From Pseudomonas sp. HS6 (lineage in GTDB: Bacteria > Pseudomonadota > Gammaproteobacteria > Pseudomonadales > Pseudomonadaceae): 64,000 nucleotides of DNA. Shown piece after piece: positions 55,608 to 64,000 of this stretch. The stretch spans positions 2,852,001 through 2,916,000 of the forward strand of contig NZ_CP067412.1 of NCBI RefSeq assembly GCF_023375815.1. The letters are read 5' to 3'. A model generated the notes under the pieces. That model saw only the letters and a program-made list of their open reading frames with translations, made no database searches and had not been told where the DNA came from. The first letter of the stretch is position 1; every line of letters begins with the position of its first letter. Both the position numbers and the translations under genes were made by a program.

Positions 55608-56156
55608 ATGAACTCCCAAAGCATCATCGTCCCGAAAATCTCCAACCTGCCGGTGCACGAACCCCGGGCCCGGGCGATCCTGCGCTGGCTGGTGCGCAAG
55701 AACATCGTCAAGGAAGAGCTGAGCACCTGTGGGCGCACCGGCAATCGCATGGCCTACGCGATCGCCGATGGCGCCCGCGCGGTAGTGCTGCACCCCGAGG
55801 CGCTGCCGTTCGGTGAGCCGATCAATGGTCTGGAGGTCGTCACCAAGCGCTGCATTTACACGCCGGCCAAAGGCTTTCTCGAAGAGGCCGGTTGCGCCGA
55901 GTGTCGCCAGGAGATCGGCGAAGTGCTGTTCGAAAGCCTGGAGGACTGGATGCCGGGGCGTACCGATAATTTCACCTGCCCTGAATGCGGACATGAAGAC
56001 GACATCAACGGTTTTTTGTATTTGCAGGAGTGCGGATTTTCCAACCTCGGTTTCATCTTCAACAACTGGCTGGAGGCGGGGTTCAAGCAGAGTTTCATCG
56101 ACGAATTCGCCGACTGGCTGGATCAACCGGTGAGCTGGGTCAAGGTCGAGTTGTAG
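55608..56156 (+). CDS. Conserved zinc-ribbon protein, unknown function
   Basis: A 182-residue soluble protein. Two Cys-x2-Cys pairs, CAECRQE (~residues 103-106) and CPECGHED (~128), plausibly bind zinc. The flanks are acidic and helical (FIFNNWLEAGFKQSFIDEFA). Database entries for this family often say sugar ABC transporter ATPase, but no Walker motifs are visible, so I do not accept that. ATG 55608 (MNSQSIIV) is chosen over 55587. Next to guaB. Confidence 0.8.
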   Translation: MNSQSIIVPKISNLPVHEPRARAILRWLVRKNIVKEELSTCGRTGNRMAYAIADGARAVVLHPEALPFGEPINGLEVVTKRCIYTPAKGFLEEAGCAECRQEIGEVLFESLEDWMPGRTDNFTCPECGHEDDINGFLYLQECGFSNLGFIFNNWLEAGFKQSFIDEFADWLDQPVSWVKVEL

Positions 56157-56193
56157 GGGCTGCTTTTCCCGTACATCAGCAACATTGATATAA

Positions 56194-57741
<1,548 letters not shown>

Positions 57742-57767
57742 GGCTTCAAGCAAAACGTTAAATGACC

Positions 57768-57788
57768 GGGGCTGTTTTATTCAGCCCC
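57768..57788 (+). other. Hairpin between guaB and guaA
   Basis: Stem GGGGCTG / CAGCCCC with loop TTTTATT. Only a mixed tail follows, so it could be a weak terminator or partial attenuator. Downstream TTTCTGAAT is repeated at 57794 and 57811. Confidence 0.6.
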
Positions 57789-57840
57789 GAGTCGTTTCTG
57801 AATCAAGACTGTTTCTGAATTACTTAGACGAGACTGAATC

Positions 57841-59418
57841 ATGGCCCTCGACATTCACGCTCACCGCATCCTGATCCTCGACTTCGGTTCGCAATACACA
57901 CAACTGATCGCCCGCCGCGTGCGCGAGATCGGCGTGTACTGCGAACTGCATCCGTTCGACATGGACGAGGAAGCCATTCGCCAATTCGCGCCAAAAGGCG
58001 TGATCCTCGCCGGCGGCCCCGAGTCCGTGCACGAAGCCAACAGCCCGCGCTGCCCGCAAGCGGTGTTCGACCTGGGCGTACCGGTTTTCGGTATCTGCTA
58101 CGGCATGCAGACCATGGCCGAGCAACTGGGTGGCAAGGTTGAAGGTTCCGAGCTGCGTGAGTTCGGTTATGCCCGCGTTGACGTGGTCGGCAAGAGCCGC
58201 CTGCTCGACGGCATCGAAGACCACATCGACGCCGACGGCCTGTTCGGCCTCGACGTATGGATGAGCCACGGTGACAAGGTCACCAAGATGCCGGAAGACT
58301 TCCACATCCTGGCCAGCACCCCGAGCTGCCCGATCGCTGGCATGTTCAACGACGAGCGCGCTTACTACGGCGTGCAATTCCACCCGGAAGTGACCCACAC
58401 CAAGCAGGGCGGTCGCATCCTGTCGCGCTTCATCCTCGACATCTGCGGCTGCGAAGCACTGTGGACCCCGTCGAAGATTGCCGAAGACGCCATCGCCAAC
58501 ATCCGCGCACAAGTCGGCACCGACAACGTGCTGCTGGGCCTGTCCGGCGGTGTGGACTCCTCGGTGGTTGCGGCGCTGTTGCACAAGGCCATCGGCGATC
58601 AACTGACCTGCGTATTCGTCGACAACGGCCTTCTGCGTCTGCACGAAGGCGAGCAGGTTATGGCCATGTTCGCCGAGAACATGGGCGTCAAGGTGATCCG
58701 CGCCAACGCTGAAGACCAGTTCCTGAACAACCTGGCCGGCGAAGCCGATCCAGAGAAGAAGCGCAAGATCATTGGTCGCACCTTCATCGACGTATTCGAT
58801 GCCCAGTCGAACAAACTGGAGAACATCAAGTATCTGGCTCAGGGCACCATCTACCCGGACGTGATCGAGTCGGCTGGCGCGAAAAGCGGCAAGGCTCATG
58901 TGATCAAGTCGCACCACAACGTGGGCGGCCTGCCGGAAGAGATGAACCTGAAACTGGTCGAGCCACTGCGCGAGCTGTTCAAGGACGAAGTTCGTCGTCT
59001 GGGCCTGGAACTGGGCCTGCCGTACGATATGGTCTACCGCCACCCGTTCCCGGGCCCGGGCCTGGGTGTGCGGATCCTCGGTGAAGTGAAGAAGGAATAC
59101 GCCGACCTGCTGCGTCGCGCTGACCACATCTTCATCGAAGAACTGCGCAAAGCCGACTGGTACCACAAGGTCAGCCAGGCATTCGTGGTGTTCCAGCCGG
59201 TTAAATCGGTTGGCGTGGTGGGCGATGGCCGCCGTTACGCCTGGGTCGTGGCCCTGCGTGCCGTGGAAACCATCGACTTCATGACCGCACGTTGGGCACA
59301 CCTGCCTTACGAGCTGCTGGAAACCGTTTCCGGCCGCATCATCAATGAAATCGAAGGCATCTCGCGCGTCACTTACGACGTGTCGAGCAAGCCGCCGGCG
59401 ACCATTGAGTGGGAGTGA
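57841..59418 (+). CDS. guaA: GMP synthase (glutamine-hydrolysing)
   Basis: A 525-residue enzyme making GMP from XMP. N-terminal glutamine amidotransferase with nucleophile [12 protein letters not shown] and HPEVTHT, an ATP pyrophosphatase P-loop [15 protein letters not shown] (~residue 230), and the C-terminal dimerisation domain ending PPATIEWE. Confidence 0.97.
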   Translation: MALDIHAHRILILDFGSQYTQLIARRVREIGVYCELHPFDMDEEAIRQFAPKGVILAGGPESVHEANSPRCPQAVFDLGVPVFGICYGMQTMAEQLGGKVEGSELREFGYARVDVVGKSRLLDGIEDHIDADGLFGLDVWMSHGDKVTKMPEDFHILASTPSCPIAGMFNDERAYYGVQFHPEVTHTKQGGRILSRFILDICGCEALWTPSKIAEDAIANIRAQVGTDNVLLGLSGGVDSSVVAALLHKAIGDQLTCVFVDNGLLRLHEGEQVMAMFAENMGVKVIRANAEDQFLNNLAGEADPEKKRKIIGRTFIDVFDAQSNKLENIKYLAQGTIYPDVIESAGAKSGKAHVIKSHHNVGGLPEEMNLKLVEPLRELFKDEVRRLGLELGLPYDMVYRHPFPGPGLGVRILGEVKKEYADLLRRADHIFIEELRKADWYHKVSQAFVVFQPVKSVGVVGDGRRYAWVVALRAVETIDFMTARWAHLPYELLETVSGRIINEIEGISRVTYDVSSKPPATIEWE

Positions 59419-59448
59419 TCCTGCGACGCAGGTTGCATTGATGCATTG

Positions 59449-59479
59449 AAAAGCCCTGGCCTTGGCCAGGGCTTTTTTT
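59449..59479. terminator. Terminator after guaA
   Basis: Nine-pair stem GCCCTGGCC / GGCCAGGGC with a two-base loop and seven T; also lies after the stop of the convergent toxin-like gene. Confidence 0.93.
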
Positions 59480-59498
59480 CGTCTGGCTGACGGGGCCG

Positions 59499-62400
59499 TC
59501 AGCCTGGAAGACGGCTTTGAAGTTGCAGCCCCATCTGTTTCAGAGCGCTGGATAGTTGCTCAAGGCTGTCGTAGGGAACACGGTGGACCGGGCCCCAGGA
59601 CGGACGATCAATGTAATAGCGTCCGTCGGCGAATGTCTGGGCAGGCGTTCGCACAATTTCGCCTGTCTGACTGCGGTGAAACAATTGGTAGATGCCCTCG
59701 ACACGATCGAAAACATACATCCCTGCGCGATACAACAACCGGTGAATTTGCAGCTCGCTGCGGCTGACTGGCGGCGCCTCCATTTGCAACAGCATATCGG
59801 CGTAGTGGGTGTCGACTGTTCCGCGCATGATGGGGGTCTGTGACTGCGGCCCCCGTTCGATGTCGATTCCCGGGTCTACCGTCACGTGCTCGCCCAGCCC
59901 CGGCTCGACTTCTTCAATTCGTATACCGATGCCGCCTTCAAGTTCGCTGATACCGGCGATGGCCCTGAAGGTATTGGTGTTTTCCACGCCTGTCAGCACG
60001 ATCCACTTACCGACCTGATTCATGGATTTGTCCATGAACATGATGTCGGCTGTCAGGTGGTTGGTCGAAACCTGTTCCTCCGGCAAGGTGAGTGAAACGG
60101 ATTTTCTGTAAGTCGCCGCGCAATCGATGCCTTGGACTCGAATGCCGTTCTGCCTAGCGGCTTTTACCAGTGCCAGTTCGTCAAATTGACCGGCGGGATC
60201 GGTGCCAAGACGGCTCAGGTATTGTTGCAGGTCATCAGACATGATCCCTGACGTGAAGTAATCATTGAGATCAGCCTGGGCAAAGTCGCTGAGCAATCGT
60301 CGCACGTAGAGAGTCCTGACCCCTTGGCGCACAAGGATCGGCATGTTTTGAATGATGAGGCGCATGCTGGTGATGCGTCCTGGTGTCTCCCCGATGACCA
60401 AGCCGGGCGATGCCTCCAGTGCCTGCGCAAGAAAATCCGCAACACGTGTGTTTGCTGTGACGGGGGGGATTGGCGGACGTGGCGGCAGGGTCGCCCACGG
60501 AAGATTTCGATAGAAACGTCTTGCAGAGGACAGGAGCGTTCTGGCTTTGTCGACGAAGTACAGGCCGTAACGATCCAGAGATATCAGTCCTCCATCCGGA
60601 CCGATTTGCACGTGCAGATGGGTTTCACGCAACTCCAGTGCCCAGCGTCGCAGTTCCCGTTCTCGCGCGGCGTCAACGGCATAAGGCGTCTTGATCAGGC
60701 GGATGGTTCTCGACGTCGAGGGCTGAGGCTCGACGGCCACGGGGGCACTGGGTGCAGGTTGTGCTGCGGGTGGCGGAGGCTCCTCCGGTAAAGGCTCACG
60801 CCTATCGAGTTCCAGTGCCACCTCAACGTCGCATAACGTTCCCAGGCACTGGCCTCCTCCCTTGAGCCCCAATCGTGTCATCCGTTCCCAGACACCTTCG
60901 CTGTTCAAGCGTACCGGTAATGCATGAGTCAGTTGATTGGGCTTCGCGGGGTCGACAATCGCCCAGAATCCGCCGCCCTGTGAGTCGGAAAAGTAACGGA
61001 CGTAATACGCTCTTTCATTCATTACGATGGCGTGGGGTGGTTCTGTGTTCAGTCGGTAGATTCCCTGATACTTGCCTGGCTCCGTGATCGGTGTCATTCC
61101 GTCCAGCAATTCATTGGATTGATAGGTTTGCGGGATCTCGGGAAGTGACACGGTTTCGGAAGGTGCCGCGGGTAACGGCTCCAGGGCGGGCAGAATCTCG
61201 TTCGATAGTTCTGACTCCCTTTGCACTGCCATACCGGAATCTGTCAATTCACTTGTCTCGGCGGCTTCCGCCAGCGTTCCAGCACCTTTCAGAAACGGGA
61301 GGTTGAACAGAGCATCAATCGCGCTGAAGACTGCCCCGATCACACCTTCCTTGCGCTCCTGGGGGGTCTTGCCATTAACCGCTTGGTCGATGTTCATTCC
61401 CATGCTGGCGAGGCTGGCGCCGATCACTGGCAACGCCACGGGCCAGCCCACGACGGCCATCGGACCGAATGCTTTCAGGCCGACGGTCAGGTAACCGGTC
61501 CAAAGTTTCTTGCGCAGATCGCCATTGGACGTCAGGGACAGGTTGGCTTCGGCGAACATGGTCTCGCGGGAGGAGTCACGCAGCCAGTTGAATGCATCGA
61601 TGGTTATCGCCCGGTCATTCTGGTTGACCAGTTGATGATCGGAATGCCCCCAGGTGCTGACCAGTCGATTCATCAGGTCACTGATGTTTTCGGTCATGCC
61701 GTGTCGGTCTGCCAGTGGAAAATGCTTCAGGAACAGTTCGCGAGGTGCCTTCTCGTTCAGCTGTTGCAAGACCCACCAGTGCAGATCGCTGGGGGTCTCG
61801 AGTACATGGAACGCCTCGGTGTCGCCGGGCACGTAGATGATTTGTCGGTCGTTTGAATCGATGATGCGCAGGATGTCGGTGGCCGCGCGACCATCGATTT
61901 TCAGTGCGCGAACCCGAACGGACTGGCTGACCGGAGTTTCGGTTTGCAATGTTTGAAGGCTGACCGGCCAGGTCAATGGGCCAATGACTGCATCGACTGC
62001 AGATTGAAAATCCTCATCGGTGAGATGGCCGAGTTCCCGCGCTTCGACAGCTTTGCCGAGGAAGTTACATTTGGCCAGCGTGCGGAATTCGCTGGAATGG
62101 CTGCTCCAGAATGTTTGCAGTTCATTGCGATAACGCTCACTGAAGTTGATGCTCCAGAACTCGTTCAGTACCTCGTTGCCGTGCAAGTGAACTTCGTTGG
62201 TTGCGTCAAAGTTTTCGGTGTCCGGGCCTGTGGAGTAAAAACCCCCGTAAAGATCCAGCAAATCGGCGTTGTCTTGATCCGTCTCGCGAAATCGGTGGAC
62301 GACCAACTGTGTCAGGGTCTGGCTTTCATAGGGCTTCTCGCCATAGTGCTGCCATCCGGTGAACGACGTCGACAGGCTCTGGGCGGTTCTGAACCGGTGA

Positions 62401-62576
62401 AAGTAGACGTGGTCGGGGTCAAAACCGGCGAGCTCATGTCTGGCGAGCAATTCGCTGGCGACCACACGGGCCGTATCGTTCAGGCTCGGGCAGGCCTTGA
62501 TCACCTGAGTGGCCATGGCCTTGAGGGCTGCCTTGTCGGCAGCATTGGGCAGTGGGCGTTTTACTGCTGAGTTCAT
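59499..62576 (-). CDS. Large toxin-like protein (dermonecrotic toxin/DUF6543-like, ChaN-like domain)
   Basis: A 1025-residue protein. Residues ~20-330 resemble the helical dermonecrotic toxin-like domain of Pseudomonas effector proteins (HGNEVLNEFWSINFSERYRN, FLKHFPLAD). Residues ~360-435 hold two hydrophobic stretches (LTVGLKAFGPMAVVGWPVAL) that could insert into membranes. A proline-rich linker (EEPPPPAAQPAPSAPVAV) is near 610-630. Residues ~700-900 look like a ChaN/EreA-type domain: MRLIIQNMPILVRQGVRTLY and LVKAARQNGIRVQGIDC. No signal peptide, no VgrG/PAAR neighbour and no immunity gene were seen. Base composition is slightly lower in GC than neighbours. Domain names are from memory, not a search. 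Confidence 0.7.
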   Translation of the reverse strand: MNSAVKRPLPNAADKAALKAMATQVIKACPSLNDTARVVASELLARHELAGFDPDHVYFHRFRTAQSLSTSFTGWQHYGEKPYESQTLTQLVVHRFRETDQDNADLLDLYGGFYSTGPDTENFDATNEVHLHGNEVLNEFWSINFSERYRNELQTFWSSHSSEFRTLAKCNFLGKAVEARELGHLTDEDFQSAVDAVIGPLTWPVSLQTLQTETPVSQSVRVRALKIDGRAATDILRIIDSNDRQIIYVPGDTEAFHVLETPSDLHWWVLQQLNEKAPRELFLKHFPLADRHGMTENISDLMNRLVSTWGHSDHQLVNQNDRAITIDAFNWLRDSSRETMFAEANLSLTSNGDLRKKLWTGYLTVGLKAFGPMAVVGWPVALPVIGASLASMGMNIDQAVNGKTPQERKEGVIGAVFSAIDALFNLPFLKGAGTLAEAAETSELTDSGMAVQRESELSNEILPALEPLPAAPSETVSLPEIPQTYQSNELLDGMTPITEPGKYQGIYRLNTEPPHAIVMNERAYYVRYFSDSQGGGFWAIVDPAKPNQLTHALPVRLNSEGVWERMTRLGLKGGGQCLGTLCDVEVALELDRREPLPEEPPPPAAQPAPSAPVAVEPQPSTSRTIRLIKTPYAVDAARERELRRWALELRETHLHVQIGPDGGLISLDRYGLYFVDKARTLLSSARRFYRNLPWATLPPRPPIPPVTANTRVADFLAQALEASPGLVIGETPGRITSMRLIIQNMPILVRQGVRTLYVRRLLSDFAQADLNDYFTSGIMSDDLQQYLSRLGTDPAGQFDELALVKAARQNGIRVQGIDCAATYRKSVSLTLPEEQVSTNHLTADIMFMDKSMNQVGKWIVLTGVENTNTFRAIAGISELEGGIGIRIEEVEPGLGEHVTVDPGIDIERGPQSQTPIMRGTVDTHYADMLLQMEAPPVSRSELQIHRLLYRAGMYVFDRVEGIYQLFHRSQTGEIVRTPAQTFADGRYYIDRPSWGPVHRVPYDSLEQLSSALKQMGLQLQSRLPG

Positions 62577-62773
62577 TCGCTCTGTTCCTTGAGAGAGAGG
62601 CCGACAGGGTGACCCGTTCGCTCAGCGACAGTGCATTAACTATGTACCACCCAAAGTTGTCATGATCTGCGGCCATCCGCCGCGCCGGCCTTACTGTTTC
62701 GCAAGCGCAGGTGTATCGTATTCGCCTTTTGCGGGCCCGGCGCCCGCCGCAAATACGTGAGGTAGTTGAGTTC

Positions 62774-64000
62774 ATGTCCTTTACCCGTCGCCAAATCCTC
62801 GGTGGCCTGGCCGGTCTTGTTGTCGTTGGCGTGGGAGCGGGGGGCGCGTCGCGTTACTGGCTGGGTAAGATGGCCGATGCCGATGCGGGGCATGACTATG
62901 AGCTGATTGCCGCGCCACTGGACGTCGAGCTGGTGCCAGGACACAAGACCGAGGCTTGGGCGTTCGGGCCTTCGGCGCCGGGTACCGAATTGCGCGTGCG
63001 CCAGGGCGAGTGGCTGCGTGTGCGGTTCATCAACCATTTGCCGGTCGCGACCACCATTCACTGGCACGGCATCCGCCTGCCGTTGGAAATGGACGGCGTG
63101 CCGTACGTTTCGCAATTGCCGGTGCTGCCGGGCGAATACTTCGATTACAAATTCCGCGTGCCGGACGCCGGCAGCTATTGGTATCACCCGCACGTCAGCA
63201 GCAGCGAAGAACTCGGTCGCGGGCTGGTCGGACCGTTGATCGTCGAAGAGCGTGAGCCGACGGGGTTCAAGTACGAAAAGACCCTGAGCCTGAAGAACTG
63301 GCACATCGACGACGAGGGCAACTTTGTCGAATTCAGTATTCCGCGCGAAGCGGCCCGTGGCGGCACGGCGGGGCGGCTGTCGACCATCAACGGCGTGCCT
63401 GCGCCGGTCATCGAATTGCCGGCCGGGCAGATCACCCGAGTACGTTTGCTCAACCTCGACAACACCCTGACCTACCGCATCAATATTCCCGGTGTCGAAG
63501 CGCAGATCTACGCGCTGGATGGCAACCCGGTCGAGCCGCGCCCGTTGGGCAAGGAGTACTGGCTCGGCCCGGGCATGCGTATCTGCCTGGCGATCAAGGC
63601 GCCGCCGGCCGGTGAGGAACTGTCGCTGCGCAATGGTCCGGTACGTCTGGGCACCTTGCGTTCGGTGGCCAACAATGACGCGCCGACCGACTGGCCAAAA
63701 GCCTTGCCGGCCAACCCGGTGGCTGAGCCTGACCTGGCCAATGCCGAGAAACTCAACTTCAATTTCGAATGGGTCGGTTCGGTGTCGGTGAATGTCGACA
63801 ACGGCAAGCCGCCGAGTCTGTGGCAGATCAACGGCAAGGCCTGGGACATCACCGACAAGACCTGTGCCGACCGACCGATTGCCAGCCTGAAACTGGGCCA
63901 GAGCTATATTTTCGAACTGAAGAACATGACCCAGTACCAACACCCGATCCACCTGCACGGCATGAGCTTCAAGGTGATTGCGTCGAACCGGCACAAGATC
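62774..64000 (+). CDS. Tat-exported multicopper oxidase, 3' end outside window
   Basis: An open frame from ATG 62774 runs through the window edge (409 codons seen). It begins MSFTRRQILGGLAGLVVVG, a twin-arginine signal. Copper sites: THWHGIRLPLEMDG, SYWYHPHVSSSEE, and the C-terminal HPIHLHGMSF. Three cupredoxin domains are expected, as in laccase-like copper oxidases (CueO/CopA-type). It probably oxidises Cu(I) or phenolic compounds in the periplasm. It is divergent from the toxin-like gene with a 197-base gap. The true end and any copper-binding C-terminus cannot be seen. Confidence 0.9.
   Translation, partial: MSFTRRQILGGLAGLVVVGVGAGGASRYWLGKMADADAGHDYELIAAPLDVELVPGHKTEAWAFGPSAPGTELRVRQGEWLRVRFINHLPVATTIHWHGIRLPLEMDGVPYVSQLPVLPGEYFDYKFRVPDAGSYWYHPHVSSSEELGRGLVGPLIVEEREPTGFKYEKTLSLKNWHIDDEGNFVEFSIPREAARGGTAGRLSTINGVPAPVIELPAGQITRVRLLNLDNTLTYRINIPGVEAQIYALDGNPVEPRPLGKEYWLGPGMRICLAIKAPPAGEELSLRNGPVRLGTLRSVANNDAPTDWPKALPANPVAEPDLANAEKLNFNFEWVGSVSVNVDNGKPPSLWQINGKAWDITDKTCADRPIASLKLGQSYIFELKNMTQYQHPIHLHGMSFKVIASNRHKI

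Noticed and set aside
55608-56156. Sugar ABC transporter ATPase label
   Set aside because: No Walker A, Walker B or ABC signature is present; two CxxC pairs point to a zinc ribbon instead.
57820-59301. 493-residue minus-strand frame opposite guaA (and a similar one opposite guaB at 56317-57753)
   Set aside because: Antisense shadows of highly conserved genes with third-position GC bias; no start signals or homology features.

Overview
The window is a high-GC gammaproteobacterial chromosome segment, almost certainly from the Pseudomonas fluorescens group. The evidence is the queA-tgt-yajC-secD-secF, suhB-trmJ-cysE, full isc operon, ndk-rlmN-pilF-rodZ-ispG-hisS-yfgM-bamB-der and guaB-guaA order, which from memory is the Pseudomonas core order, together with a REP-type repeat typical of this group. 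No prophage, insertion sequence or CRISPR array was seen.

Bases 1-20738 are mostly accessory metabolism and surface functions. A cut-off M20 amidohydrolase is followed by an MHS-type transporter. Next come a stand-alone FecR N-terminal domain and a secreted tyrosine phosphatase fused to an autotransporter barrel. AraC and LysR regulators then lie divergent from a periplasmic YtcJ-type amidohydrolase, a C45 acyltransferase and a second MHS transporter, which together look like an amide uptake and hydrolysis cluster. mntP follows behind a manganese-sensing yybP-ykoY riboswitch. A QseBC-like two-component pair is divergent from a PepSY protein and a cytochrome b561. The same strand continues into a sialidase-like protein, a membrane protein and an LtaS-like sulfatase-fold enzyme. 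A third MHS transporter with a large insertion closes the region.

Bases 20739-23290 are a lower-GC, gene-poor patch next to a tRNA-Leu gene. It holds a truncated copy of a nearby unknown gene, two further unknown genes, a G-rich tract and a REP-like element.

Bases 23482-54666 are core genes: queuosine tRNA modification, Sec translocon accessories, SuhB, TrmJ, CysE, iron-sulfur assembly (iscR-S-U-A-hscBA-fdx-iscX), Ndk, RlmN, pilus and cell-shape proteins, isoprenoid and histidyl-tRNA synthesis, BamB and Der. They continue with a transaminase/omega-amidase pair, leuA with a probable leader peptide, an M23 peptidase, xseA and a LysR regulator.

Bases 54767-64000 hold a TauE-type exporter, a zinc-ribbon protein, guaBA for GMP synthesis, a 1025-residue toxin-like protein, and the start of a Tat-exported multicopper oxidase that runs off the window.

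The items most worth a second look are the phosphatase-autotransporter, the sialidase-like/LtaS-like operon, the leuA leader peptide, the truncated gene copy in the gene-poor patch, and the large toxin whose ChaN-like domain seems to lack an expected histidine.
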